From contig LT649285.1 of assembly GCA_900128395.1 (NCBI GenBank), forward strand, positions 1 to 45,971: DNA of 45,971 nt, written 5' to 3'. Both the position numbers and the translations under genes were made by a program. The notes beneath the pieces were generated by a model. The model searched no databases, had not been told where the DNA came from, and saw nothing but the letters and a program-made list of their open reading frames with translations. How positions within the stretch are numbered: the stretch's first letter is position 1; every line of letters begins with the position of its first letter. Of the stretch, positions 1 through 9,780 are shown one piece after another. Origin of the DNA: Stramenopiles sp. TOSAG23-2. Lineage: Eukaryota > Sar.

Positions 1-377
1 TCATAAACTTTGTCAAATTCAGTTAATAGTTTTGGAACGTTACCATCAAACTTCGGAGAGGTTTTTTCCTTTACTTTATCATCCATGAATTTATTGATAC
101 TTTCTTCCTTTGTATTGAAACGACTCCAGAATACTGGTACAGACTCGTTTGGATCTTCACGGCGTGCTTTCTCTGCTTTTTTTGCGGCTCTTTTCTCTTC
201 CCTCAATTTAAATTTAGCTTGCATCTTCGCATCCATACGTGCTTTAGCATTTTCCTGTAAATTTTTCAAATCTACTGAAACATTATCATCAATATCATAA
301 TGTGTTGTATTACCTTGCGTTGTCTCATTGGATACAGACATGGTTTGATTTGGATTCTTCGGTATGAAGGATGCCAT
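1..377 (-). CDS. N-terminal part of an unknown charged protein (runs off left edge)
   Basis: An open frame on the minus strand starts with ATG at 377-375 and stays open to the window edge, giving about 125 residues. It begins MASFIPKNPNQTMSVSNE and continues with an acidic stretch and a Lys/Arg/Ala/Glu-rich helix (EEKRAAKKAEKARRE), followed by PVFWSRFNTKEESINKF. The helix looks like a short coiled coil. Codon use and the absence of stops support a real gene, and the plus-strand frame across the same bases is its shadow. No family was recognised, and the rest lies outside the window. Confidence 0.75.
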   Translation of the reverse strand, partial: MASFIPKNPNQTMSVSNETTQGNTTHYDIDDNVSVDLKNLQENAKARMDAKMQAKFKLREEKRAAKKAEKARREDPNESVPVFWSRFNTKEESINKFMDDKVKEKTSPKFDGNVPKLLTEFDKVY

Positions 378-537
378 TTTGTCTGCTTTAGTTGTGTTTG
401 TCCAAATGTTTGAATAAGTGAATATGGAATGGGTGGGTATGGATTGATTGGATGATACTTCTATCTACTAAGTACATATACAGTATGTATTTTGTAAATA
501 TATATCAAACTAACTGTTTTCAAATAAAAATGATTGA

Positions 538-1876
538 TCTCCCGATCGTCGTGTTTCAAAATCCCGTGGTAATGCTGTGGCCATAGTAGAACCTTTAAGT
601 GGTAGTATAGAAATAGCATTAGATAATAACCCTGTTAGGAACATGAAATAATAGCTACCACTGCTGGTGGTACAGTTACAGTAGAGCTACTTAGCAATAC
701 ACCATTTCAACATTTCATTCATGAGGGTACTACGAAATCTCCAGAATTTTCAAGCCACAAAGTATGTCTTGAAATTAAAGGAACTTCAAATCACCTCACA
801 TTTTTAATGACAGTAAACGAAGTTTACCACAAGCTTAAATTAATATCAACAATTGGATTTTGGATGTTAATTGATATTTTTAATGGTTTTAATAAAGCAT
901 TTCTCAGACAAGCAGCAACTGCAGCACAAGCAAGCAATTTAATTGCAACAAAATTACGAACATACGATTTCTTTTTAGTTAAATCGAGTTCCACAATAGA
1001 AAAGGAAGATTCATTGAATAAATCCTTAACACTAAATTTAAGTTTCTACTACGAAACAGCAAGTAACAAATATGTATATTGCATCGCATGGTTTTTCATC
1101 AAATTTTTGATTTTCCATTCAATGCAAATCAATTTAAATAGTATATCTCAGACGTGTATTTTAAACACTGCACCAGTACCTACTTACAATTATCCCTTGT
1201 GGATAATCCTTGTACAACTTGTTTATCTTGGATAAAATAAATGTACCGTAAGATATTAAATTATCTAAATGCGTGTTCGGGGACGAAGGCTCTAAAGTCA
1301 AGGTTGGAGCTGTTTTTATTCATTTAATCATTGAATATTTTAGGTTTGATCATAGAGGATTATCAAAATTGGAAGTAACAAACCAATTTAAGATAATTTT
1401 TATGGGAGAATGTTATTTAATGAATAAATGGAGGCGAGATCCGGAGTAGGGAATTTAGAATACAGTACAGATAGGGAAGAGAGTAAAAATTTTAAATTAT
1501 CTAGGACATACTATTTAAAAAAAAAAAAAAATAATTTATCCTGAAGTTACTGCAGAGTTCAGCAAACTCATCAAAACAGAATTATTAAAACTGCCTGCTA
1601 CATTCAAAGACCAATTCCAACAATTAACTAAACTTCATTACATGTAGCAGCATATGATCACCAAACGAATATTGAGTTGATTAACTAAACTTCGCGGCGG
1701 ACAATTCTTATTGCACCAACTTCATGCAAATATCCCAGATATTTTGATGAATGCTATACCTAATTTAGCAATGCTATCTTTAATGCAAATGATATATATC
1801 TTTTTTATTTTATTATCTTGGGAGTTGTTCAGGTGCAGATTTCCAATAAATGGTTCATTTTTCAATACTGTGTAGT
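538..1876 (+). pseudogene. Decayed coding remnant, interrupted by stops and frame changes
   Basis: Several plus-strand stretches read as good protein but are broken from one another. The first (about 538-651) gives a basic then hydrophobic stretch including AVAIVEPLSGSIEIALD and ends in TAA. The second is open from 639 to 1238 in another frame (about 199 codons without a good start). The third, about 1254-1449, includes CVFGDEGSKVKVGAVF and ends in TAG. Further pieces lie at about 1536-1647 and 1690-1876. Frame changes and stops between them, with no clear splice sites at the joins, suggest an old gene or element copy. The alternative is a multi-exon gene with introns I could not define. No family was recognised. 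Confidence 0.4.
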
Positions 1877-2174
1877 TTTATTTTGTAGTACATGCTGTGT
1901 CCATTCTAAATCCAAGACATAACCAAAAAAACGTGATGGAATCCGGATCATATATATTTAGCTTAAGGTAATGAATGCCAGAAGAATGAAATGCGTTAGC
2001 GTTAGTCTGCGTCGTCAGTAGAAATGCGTGCAAATTAAAATGAATAACAAATTAATATAACATACAATAAAAATAGAAAAACACATGTAATAGACAAAAA
2101 AAGACAAACACAAACATTTCAATGCATCAACAACAACAATACTCATCCATCCAACAACAAGAATCACAATTAAC

Positions 2175-3761
2175 ATGTCCTCCTACTCATCAACATCAAA
2201 AGTACGTGTTGAAGTACAACCATCTTCCTCAGTTGTAAGGCCTATTATAAGTAAAACAATATCCTTGTCACCACAATTAATTAAAGTGAATAATAGTAGT
2301 CTTACTGTAAAGCTTCCAACAATGGAGGAACTACGTCGACAAAAAGCAAAACTAGAAGAACAAATCAAAAAAGCAAAAATTGCAAGGAATAATATTATTA
2401 GACCCTCCCTCACTGCATTGATAAATCGTGGAGAGAAAATTGTAGAGGAATGCCGTGATGAAAAAGATGTAATAAAAGATGAAGAAAAGCGGGAACGAGT
2501 TACAAAACAATTATTATTATGGTGTCGTGATTTTCGTACAGAATTAGTTTTAAGTGGTTTAGCTATGACAATACGTTCTGGTGCAAAGGGTACGATAACG
2601 GCTGGATCGAATGGTGGGCATGAATTGGATTATTTAGTATATCAAGTATTATCGATTATTGATTCTCATGGACAAAGACGGTCAAATCAAGGTCAAAATT
2701 CAAAAATCGCTGCAGTTGTTGCAGCAAATGTCTCAGAAGTTGTTCCATTAAAACCTGGTCCAGAACCAAAAAAAGCACAACATCAAAATGCTAATGAACA
2801 ACGTGAAAGGTTACGTTGGATTTTATCATTTGTATATCATAAGTGTAAAGGCACGCAGCCTAGTGAAGTACTTAGGTTGCAACATAATTTAAGTCTCATA
2901 TTAAGAAGATGGTTAGATGAATCAAAAGATTTAAGAGAAAATATTTTATTTTTTCAAACATCTCCTTTGCATAAATTTGAAGCAGAAGAACAATATTTCA
3001 GAAAGATTTTAACAAAATTGAAATCTATAGTAATGCGTACGGGCACTGAACAAGATAAACATAATGTAAATTGTTTTGAAAGCGATGGTATTTCTTGTCA
3101 TCTTTTGAAATTAGAATGTCATTTTGATTTATGCCAAGCTGTTGAGGAAGAGGAACGTAAATTATTTATTAGTCTCGTGGCACGTTTAAATAAATTAGAA
3201 AAATGTTATAATGCTTTATGTAAAGAAAATATTGAACGGTGGAGACAAGTAGCACAAGAAAATGTTGTTTTTGCTGATGGCAGCGTATTGCATAAAAATA
3301 GCTTACGAACTGAAGCAAGGTTGCAACAACGTGTCATGGCAGAGCTTTGTAATATGGCATTTGTAATTTTCAGCACCATGTATAGTATTGCATTGGGTGG
3401 ACATGTCAATACATGGTTTGATAATAGTTATGGTGGTGAAGTATATATACCTTTTTGGTGGCCAAGCATTTGGATGACCCATTCCATATTAATTTTAGCC
3501 CTTTTATCAGCATTTGGTTGGAATTATTTTGAAAGTATACCAGGGTACAGTGAAATTACAGAAAAAATGAATTTATTTCATAAAAAAAGTTCTTTGAATG
3601 GTGGAATTTTTAGTGTATATTATTACAAATGGACAAATGCAATGGGTTTTACAAAACATTTTGCAGCAATGATTTTATTAGTTGGAATTGCATGTTTTGC
3701 CACTGTATTAATCACCGCTGCAAGTTTACGAGGTATTGCAGCTGCCAGTTTGTTGTTTTAA
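2175..3761 (+). CDS. Unknown membrane protein, coiled-coil N-half and three C-terminal helices
   Basis: The 528-residue frame has no intron and starts at the first ATG after an AT-rich leader ending in acaattaac. Residues 1-45 are Ser/Val-rich. Residues about 49-75 form a charged helix (EELRRQKAKLEEQIKKAK) typical of a coiled coil. A soluble helical middle follows, with scattered Cys and His. Three hydrophobic segments lie at about 390-410, 428-451 and 495-528, the last ending the protein. The likely form is a large cytosolic or lumenal domain on a membrane anchor. I do not recognise the family and assign no function. Confidence 0.85.
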   Translation: MSSYSSTSKVRVEVQPSSSVVRPIISKTISLSPQLIKVNNSSLTVKLPTMEELRRQKAKLEEQIKKAKIARNNIIRPSLTALINRGEKIVEECRDEKDVIKDEEKRERVTKQLLLWCRDFRTELVLSGLAMTIRSGAKGTITAGSNGGHELDYLVYQVLSIIDSHGQRRSNQGQNSKIAAVVAANVSEVVPLKPGPEPKKAQHQNANEQRERLRWILSFVYHKCKGTQPSEVLRLQHNLSLILRRWLDESKDLRENILFFQTSPLHKFEAEEQYFRKILTKLKSIVMRTGTEQDKHNVNCFESDGISCHLLKLECHFDLCQAVEEEERKLFISLVARLNKLEKCYNALCKENIERWRQVAQENVVFADGSVLHKNSLRTEARLQQRVMAELCNMAFVIFSTMYSIALGGHVNTWFDNSYGGEVYIPFWWPSIWMTHSILILALLSAFGWNYFESIPGYSEITEKMNLFHKKSSLNGGIFSVYYYKWTNAMGFTKHFAAMILLVGIACFATVLITAASLRGIAAASLLF

Positions 3762-4442
3762 AAAATAAAAAAAAAAAGAGTATCATAAGAGTGAAAAACA
3801 GAAAAAATGTCGGTATGATGATATTTTTTAAAAACACACAAAGAGAGGATCAAACACGAAATTACTATATGCGGTATATAAAAATATATATAATGAACCG
3901 CATACTAGATATTTTAAATATTTTTGTATAATCGATATGATATAATACAGCGCAGTAAATAATTATACCAGGGTACAAAAAGATACGTATTATTGTCTCA
4001 GTTATTGTATTTTTTCTGGGGAGTAAAAAGGAATTAATATCATTTGAGTAAATTAAAAAATAAGTTAAAATATATGTACATATTAATTATACTATATATA
4101 CAAAAAAGAAAAACAAACACACACCCCTCTCTCTCATTTAATATTTAATCTCCTTCTCTCCTAACACCGCTAGGATTTAATACACTTCTTCATCTTCGCA
4201 AGAGATGTGACTAACATCATGTTTTTTTCCTGCCTAGAACGAAATAGGAACCTGGAGTGCCTGGAGTGCTATTTACCTGTTAATTTTATGTAATAATCGT
4301 CGTTACAACTGATGATCCACATCACATTTTATGAAGCGCCATATGACAAATGTGTCAATATATATATCTTGTAATGAATTTGCTGATATATATATTATAA
4401 ACTGAAAAACAGATAAATATAAAGAGGAAAACGACAACAATC
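3762..4442 (+). other. Intergenic, no gene seen
   Basis: This is AT-rich sequence between two tandem plus-strand genes, holding the 3' flank of one and the 5' flank of the next. It has short A/T runs, a short CA/CT stretch near 4117-4136 and TATA-like repeats just before the next start. No ORF of useful quality, RNA gene or inverted repeat was seen. Confidence 0.5.
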
Positions 4443-5606
4443 ATGAGCCTAAGAAAAGGCTCATTCCACTCGCCACGTATAAAAAATGTAAAAAGATATA
4501 AAACATTGCAAAAACAAAATCGTTATAAAAAATCTAAATTTAGTGAAAATGTACGTTATTGTTCTTGGAAAGGTAAAAATGGCATGTATGCCGCTGATGT
4601 AGTTGTAAGTGGCAATGGTACATCAAGAAGAAAAACCATTGGCTATTATGAAAAAGAAACCGAAGCATTAGAAGCGAGGGTTCAGTATTATAAAAATCTA
4701 GAGGAACGTAAATTGCATTTACAACATCTTAAAGAGTTTCCTGAGCTATATATTAGTAATAATAACAACAAGAGTATGAAAAGAAACAATAACAATGGGA
4801 AAAAAAATGACAATAATAATAATTTCGATGAAAAATCAGATGATACGCCAATTCCAACATCACCTCGTGCACTATTAAGAATGGGTATAAGTCCCAGAGG
4901 TAATAATACGAATAAATATAATTATAATATGAAAAACAAAAGACGAGATTCGCATATGATGATTGGACTACCACAAGGATATCGTGATTCTACACATAGT
5001 AAAAAAGATTTAGAAAATTTAAGTTTCAAACGTTTTCATCGAAAACGTCATGATAATAATATCATACCTGATATGATGAAAGCACAATTACATCGTGATA
5101 CTAGAAAAAAATGGTTAAAACAAAATAATGAGGAACACGAAGCAGTACCATATTATCCATTATATCGAAAAGAAACAAATAATATTAATATGCATTTATT
5201 GGAAAAACATCAAAAATTGTTAAGAGAGCGTACGATTACAAAAACTTATAATAATGTCTTTAGACGGCAACATGCATGGCATCCATATACATTCAAAATG
5301 AGAGAGCGACATGAAAGACATCATGGGCATGAAGGTGAAATAGATGATAAAAGTGTTCCATCCAAACATAAAAATTACGTACGAAACCATTCGCATGTAA
5401 ATATATTTCAACCAAATGAAATGCAAGATCATGAAATTTATCATGAAAATTTAATTAGAAAAATGAAAGGTAAAAAACTCAAACTTGGGGATACTCGAGT
5501 AATCCATCCACATGATCCTCGTGGATGTACTCCACCAACTGCTTGGCCAAATGGTAGTAATCGATCAGGTAGACTTGATTATGAAAAATTAAAGGGGTAC
5601 AATTAA
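4443..5606 (+). CDS. Basic protein with an AP2/ERF-like N-terminal domain
   Basis: The protein has 387 residues. Residues about 35-90 read like an AP2/ERF DNA-binding fold: SENVRYCSWKGKNGMYAADV, then TIGYYEKETEALEARVQYY, matching the family pattern of three beta strands (W-x-A-x-I; G-x-Y/F) followed by an Ala/Glu-rich helix. The rest is low-complexity and very basic, with Asn runs near residues 100-130 and many His, Arg and Lys residues. AP2 proteins are transcription factors, so a nuclear DNA-binding role is inferred. The match is by eye and the domain is divergent. The gene converges on the next minus-strand gene with 46 bp between their stops. Confidence 0.8.
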   Translation: MSLRKGSFHSPRIKNVKRYKTLQKQNRYKKSKFSENVRYCSWKGKNGMYAADVVVSGNGTSRRKTIGYYEKETEALEARVQYYKNLEERKLHLQHLKEFPELYISNNNNKSMKRNNNNGKKNDNNNNFDEKSDDTPIPTSPRALLRMGISPRGNNTNKYNYNMKNKRRDSHMMIGLPQGYRDSTHSKKDLENLSFKRFHRKRHDNNIIPDMMKAQLHRDTRKKWLKQNNEEHEAVPYYPLYRKETNNINMHLLEKHQKLLRERTITKTYNNVFRRQHAWHPYTFKMRERHERHHGHEGEIDDKSVPSKHKNYVRNHSHVNIFQPNEMQDHEIYHENLIRKMKGKKLKLGDTRVIHPHDPRGCTPPTAWPNGSNRSGRLDYEKLKGYN

Positions 5607-5652
5607 AAAGTTTCGGTGTGTCGTAGTAGTAGTTGTAGTGTACGTACTTTTT

Positions 5653-7083
5653 TTATCTTCGTCTCAAAAAATAGAATGCAGCAATACCAACAGCAGCAAC
5701 AACAACTGCAATAGTGATACTGGTTAAAACACCACCATCATCATCATTGCTATTATCCTTATCACTATTTTTTTTCCCTTTCTTATAGCTTTTACTTCCC
5801 ATATCGACACTGTCAGTATCTGAGGCATCCAATATTACGTTTGCATCAGCTTCTAACTCTGAATTTTGGCTTCGATGAGATGAACTAATAACACTAGAAT
5901 TATCATCATCATTAAATTTTAGTGATTTTGGTTCAATCGATAATCTCCTGGTTAATTCCTCTTTGGCTAATTTTTTTGCTGATTTAATACTTGATCGACG
6001 AATTTTGGCACCTTCTTCACGCGCATCTGCATGTTCCGATATTCTTCGTTCCCGTTCCATTTCCTCTGCTTTTAAGACCTCATTCCGTACACGCTCTCGT
6101 TCCAAGCGTTCCTCCTCTTTGGTCAATTCGTGTTGTTGAATTCGTGAAGCCTGCTCCACATCTGCAAGTCTTTTTGCTAAATCAATACTTTGTCGTCTCT
6201 CCTTTTGATGAATTTCAACTAGAGAACGTTGTTCCGAATTCATTTCCTTTGTACGGCGTTCTTGTTCTTCATCTGCTAGCAGTTGCGCGCGTTTGGTATT
6301 TTCGATACGCTCATTTTTATGCTTAGCTTCATGAGAAGCATGTTCCAAATTTCTTCGATTTTGCTCTTCATCCATTAATTGTTTAGCTAAATCAATACTT
6401 TTTCGTCTTTCTTTCTTTTGATGTTGCAAATGATCAATATGTTCATTAATTCTTCGTTCTTGTTCTTCATTTGCCATTGCAACTGCATGAGCGGTCATCT
6501 TCAAATTTTTGTTATTCTGCTCCTCTTCTTCTACTTCTTTTTTAACTTCCGTTGTCTCCTTTTTCTTATTATTCTTTTTCTTATTGCCAGCAGTATTTTT
6601 GTTATTGGATGGTGATTTTTTTGTACTATTCTTTCCTTTTCGCCGTGGTGTTTTTTGTCTTGATTTCTTTTTACCACCAGTACCACTTTTGCCATCGTTG
6701 TTAGATTTATCTTTCTTCGACTTGTCGCTATTTTTTTTATCAGTATTGCCATTCGTATTTTTTATCCGATTTGATGGTGAAGATGAAGTTGATTTTTTAC
6801 TATTTTTATTATTGTTATTATTATCTTTTACATCAATAAATTTCTCAGAAGCTTTTTTACCTAACCTTTTTTCCTCTTTTGTTACTCGTATTGAACTGGC
6901 GCTATGTAAACTTGGAAATCCACCTGTAGAATCTCGTCGACCACCTTTTGTTAATTTTGTGTTTACTTTTTTTCTCGATGTTGGAGAGGCACCTGTCTTA
7001 GAAGCAGTAGCACCTTTCTTCTTATACTTATTTTTCCGTCTTGGCCTGTTCGTAACGTCTCCACTAGATCTTTCTTCACTCAT
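5653..7083 (-). CDS. Tail-anchored, Lys-rich coiled-coil protein with internal repeats
   Basis: The 476-residue protein has three parts. Residues 1-190 are Lys/Ser/Asn-rich and disordered (RRKNKYKKKGATASKTG at the start). Residues about 195-390 are a charged coiled coil built from a repeated unit seen at least three times: ERRKSIDLAKQLMDEEQNRR, ERRQSIDLAKRLADVEQASR, and a weaker IRRSSIKSAKKLAKEELTRR. An acidic, Asp/Ser-rich linker leads to one hydrophobic segment (TSITIAVVVAAVGIAAFYFL) followed by RRR at the very end. That is the layout of a tail-anchored membrane protein facing the cytosol. The Arg-x-Ser sites in each repeat could be kinase targets (inference). No named family was recognised. 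Confidence 0.88.
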   Translation of the reverse strand: MSEERSSGDVTNRPRRKNKYKKKGATASKTGASPTSRKKVNTKLTKGGRRDSTGGFPSLHSASSIRVTKEEKRLGKKASEKFIDVKDNNNNNKNSKKSTSSSPSNRIKNTNGNTDKKNSDKSKKDKSNNDGKSGTGGKKKSRQKTPRRKGKNSTKKSPSNNKNTAGNKKKNNKKKETTEVKKEVEEEEQNNKNLKMTAHAVAMANEEQERRINEHIDHLQHQKKERRKSIDLAKQLMDEEQNRRNLEHASHEAKHKNERIENTKRAQLLADEEQERRTKEMNSEQRSLVEIHQKERRQSIDLAKRLADVEQASRIQQHELTKEEERLERERVRNEVLKAEEMERERRISEHADAREEGAKIRRSSIKSAKKLAKEELTRRLSIEPKSLKFNDDDNSSVISSSHRSQNSELEADANVILDASDTDSVDMGSKSYKKGKKNSDKDNSNDDDGGVLTSITIAVVVAAVGIAAFYFLRRR

Positions 7084-7226
7084 AATTCTTTATAAAATTA
7101 ATATAAACTAAAGGAAAAAAATAAATATATATTATAATATATTTTAAATAAATAAATCTGCTTAAAATAATGCAATTCTTTTCACTACTTTTACCAACAA
7201 TAACAACACAATATATATATATATAT

Positions 7227-7486
7227 ATATATAATTCAATTGGAATATGTTTATCGATTGATGAAAATCATTTTGTTTTATCACCACACACACACACACA
7301 CAGACACACATTTATTATAATACTACTACAGTATCTTTTCATTCAATATATTGGATATATATAATTCAATTGGAATATGTTTATCGATTGATGAAAATCA
7401 TTTTGTTTTATCACCACACACACACACACACAGACACACATTTATTATAATACTACTACAGTATCTTTTCATTCAATATATTGGAT
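7227..7486. repeat. Tandem duplication, 2 x 130 bp
   Basis: Copies at 7227-7356 and 7357-7486 abut with no spacer and appear identical. Each holds an AT run, the sequence tcaattggaatatgtttatc, a CA microsatellite and attcaatatattggat. It lies in the 5' flank of the minus-strand gene ending at 7083 and holds no convincing gene. It is one of twelve such duplications in the window. Confidence 0.9.
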
Positions 7487-7719
7487 TTAACATCATCTTT
7501 TATTTTTTTCTCAGTCCCTTTTTGATGATGATCGAGTCCTTCGCAATAGAAGGTCTCCAATGCTATTTATATGTTAAATACCTTAAAATACAAAATATAT
7601 GTGTTCTCTCTGGTGTTTTCGCTCTTTTTTTTTATTTCAATTTACTATTGTTAGAATTGTAGTGCATTACGAAGTTTTTTTTATATATATAAAAGTAAAA
7701 GTATAAAAGCAATGATTTC

Positions 7720-7871
7720 TATGCATAGAACTATAGTCGTCTAATATACAATTGTTACATCTCGCTTACTCCTCAAAATTATCTTTTTTATTTATTATGC
7801 ATAGAACTATAGTCGTCTAATATACAATTGTTACATCTCGCTTACTCCTCAAAATTATCTTTTTTATTTAT
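7720..7871. repeat. Tandem duplication, 2 x 76 bp
   Basis: Copies at 7720-7795 and 7796-7871 abut directly and appear identical; each begins tatgcatagaactatagtcg. It lies in intergenic DNA just beyond the 3' end of the zinc-finger gene. It is the smallest of the duplications in the window. Confidence 0.9.
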
Positions 7872-7926
7872 ACTAAAGGATTTTTCTATTTTTCCCAGGA
7901 CATACAGACACCTATATACACAGTTT

Positions 7927-8610
7927 TTAGTTTTGCATGTGCATTACATTGGTATTTAAATATACTTGATGCTGACAATTAGGCATAACACATATGAAGA
8001 AATTCACGTTATTGACTAGAAAATGTTGATACCTATGGTATTTGCAATGAGTGTTTCCATCATCATTATCAATCTCCATCGTTTGCGATTGCTCCCGGAT
8101 TCGCTTTTTCAGTAAGCATGCTGTTCTATATTTATGGTAACATTTGCTTCGAAGCAACTGGTTTCGTGATATATGCACATCGATAATACCCCTTTTATAC
8201 CCGGTAAATTTACAACGAAAGTATGGTTGCCCAGTTTCTTTATGGATATAGCCAGGTTCGATGGATTGAATTTCAAGATGATTTTCCATAATGTGTTTGT
8301 GCAATTTTTGTTTTTGTTTTGTTGAGTAACCGCAACGTAAACAATTGTGTCCTTGTCTTTCGTATTGAATAAGATCGTTGTCTTCATATGAATTTCCTGA
8401 TGGAATCATCTGATGTTCTTTGTGACTGTGACGCCTATTACGATTTTGACGTCTATAATTTGGTTTTGAATGTTGCTTAAACACTTGATGTTGGTGTCCA
8501 AAATGATTGTAATTACATCCTCGATTGTTATGTCCTTGATTGTTATTACGTCCTTGGTTATTACGTCCTCGATTGTTGCGTCCTCGATTATTACGATATC
8601 TGTGTTTCAT
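7927..8610 (-). CDS. C2H2-type zinc-finger protein with RGRNN repeats
   Basis: I chose the ATG at 8610 (227 residues). The frame extends to an ATG at 8727, but the extra 39 residues include IHIYIYIYI, encoded by a TA/TG microsatellite, so they are probably untranslated leader. The N terminus has tandem NNRGRNNRGRNNQGRNN repeats, an RGG-like RNA-binding style. A classical finger follows: C-L-R-C, twelve residues, H, four residues, H. A second Cys/His cluster near the C terminus (CKYHRYQHF to CVMPNCQHQ) may bind another zinc. Nucleic-acid binding in the nucleus or on RNA is inferred. The specific family is unknown. Confidence 0.7.
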   Translation of the reverse strand: MKHRYRNNRGRNNRGRNNQGRNNNQGHNNRGCNYNHFGHQHQVFKQHSKPNYRRQNRNRRHSHKEHQMIPSGNSYEDNDLIQYERQGHNCLRCGYSTKQKQKLHKHIMENHLEIQSIEPGYIHKETGQPYFRCKFTGYKRGIIDVHISRNQLLRSKCYHKYRTACLLKKRIREQSQTMEIDNDDGNTHCKYHRYQHFLVNNVNFFICVMPNCQHQVYLNTNVMHMQN

Positions 8611-9023
8611 AATTAATTCTTTTTTTCTCTTATATATTTTACTTAAACGCTTAACTTTTCTTTTATAAAAATTGTATATATATATGTATATGTGTATATA
8701 TCTCTCTTGCTTTTTTTCTTTATCCATATGAATATATATACTACTATATTATACACGGAATGAAACCAAAGTTGCGCAACCGGAATTTGTTGATATTATA
8801 GGTCTAATGGTAAATGAACTCTAAAAGTAGCCCTTAAATGACGTCCCTATGCACATAACCTTAAACTTGCTTTGTACACTCGAATAGGCCTCCCAGGGGC
8901 CTCAAGTACCTCCAATTTTGTGCAACTTGCGTCTGGGTCTGCTTATATGTTTGTGCAACCCAAATACCATTAGATAGCAAAAACAGTATCCTCTAACAAG
9001 TATAATCCTGTAATATCACGGAA
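8611..9023. other. Intergenic with repeated GCAAC/GTTGC motifs
   Basis: No gene was seen. The stretch holds several copies of a (T/G)GCAAC motif in both orientations (near 8770, 8922 and 8965), continuing across the inverted-repeat element just downstream. A short inverted match also exists between tctaatggta (about 8806) and taccattaga (about 8976). It may be part of, or an older relative of, the adjacent element. Confidence 0.35.
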
Positions 9024-9262
9024 TGGGTTGCAGAAATCCGTAGTATTGACATGTTTTTATATGTTGCCAATCGGGTATACTTAAATTTAGTATTATTTTA
9101 ACAATATTTTATCTATCTACCGTGATATCTACATGTATATATGCAACTCATCGGTTGCGCTTAAAGTTGCGCATATTACAGATTTGTGCAACCATGCTTG
9201 TCGTATACTAGATGATAGGCAACGTTTAAAAACATGTCAATACTACGGATTTCTGCAACCCA
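9024..9262. mobile_element. Miniature inverted-repeat element, 239 bp
   Basis: Terminal inverted repeats of 36 bp are perfect: 9024-9059 begins tgggttgcagaaatccgtag, and its reverse complement fills 9227-9262. The inner flanks continue as an imperfect match (gttgccaatcgggtatac against cgtatactagatgataggcaac). The interior has no coding capacity and holds more GTTGCGC/GTGCAACC motifs. This is the structure of a non-autonomous DNA transposon (MITE). I could not define a target-site duplication, and the superfamily is unknown. Confidence 0.7.
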
Positions 9263-9555
9263 CTGGGTTAGAGTTAGGGTTCGGTGAAATTCACACCTTA
9301 ACATGAAAGTATTAATCTATTTATGTATAGGAAGCTGGTTCCGAATATTCTAGATCAGAATCCAAGTTAGGTTTCAAATGCATAACAACGTTAGTACCAA
9401 AAAAAAATACAAAAATAAAATAATAGATAAGAGATTAAATATTAGATATAAACAATATTATTTGTAAATGTACAATATTGCATAACAATATATGATAAAT
9501 AGATAATAGATATAATTAACGTAACTTGTAAATATACCGTATTACTTTTGGGGGT

Positions 9556-9780
9556 ATGACTAACGAAAGTAATAATATTAATAATGGTGAAAATAATAGT
9601 GATGATGAACCTACAGTAGTAACAAGAAGTTCATCATCAGCATTATCTTTTCGAGTTCCTGTACACCGTATACGCAAATTGTCTTTCCCTCTGTTACTAA
9701 TGACACCACCATCAGTGCGTACAGTCGAATATCGTGGTCGATGGAAATGCAACAAAAATAGTTATTATTTCAATGATTGA
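9556..9780 (+). CDS. Doubtful small ORF, perhaps a first exon
   Basis: This 74-codon frame begins MTNESNNINNGENNSDDE, a low-complexity acidic start like that of other proteins here, and continues with RVPVHRIRKLSFPLLLMTPP. The composition looks coding, but the frame is short and the end (NKNSYYFND) is not convincing. It could be the first exon of a spliced gene whose later exons lie in 9781-10250. A minus-strand frame crosses the same bases (9516-9755), and I cannot exclude that one being real instead. Confidence 0.3.
   Translation: MTNESNNINNGENNSDDEPTVVTRSSSSALSFRVPVHRIRKLSFPLLLMTPPSVRTVEYRGRWKCNKNSYYFND

Noticed and set aside
6509-7111. 200-codon plus-strand frame rich in Phe and Leu
   Set aside because: Antisense shadow of the Lys-rich N terminus of the tail-anchored protein.
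7170-7662. Two plus-strand ORFs of 64 and 103 codons
   Set aside because: They are translations of the TA/CA microsatellites and the 130-bp tandem duplication, repeat the same peptide, and lack coding character.
7227-7871. CRISPR-like or satellite array from repeated units
   Set aside because: Only two copies per unit, no spacers, and each site has an unrelated sequence.
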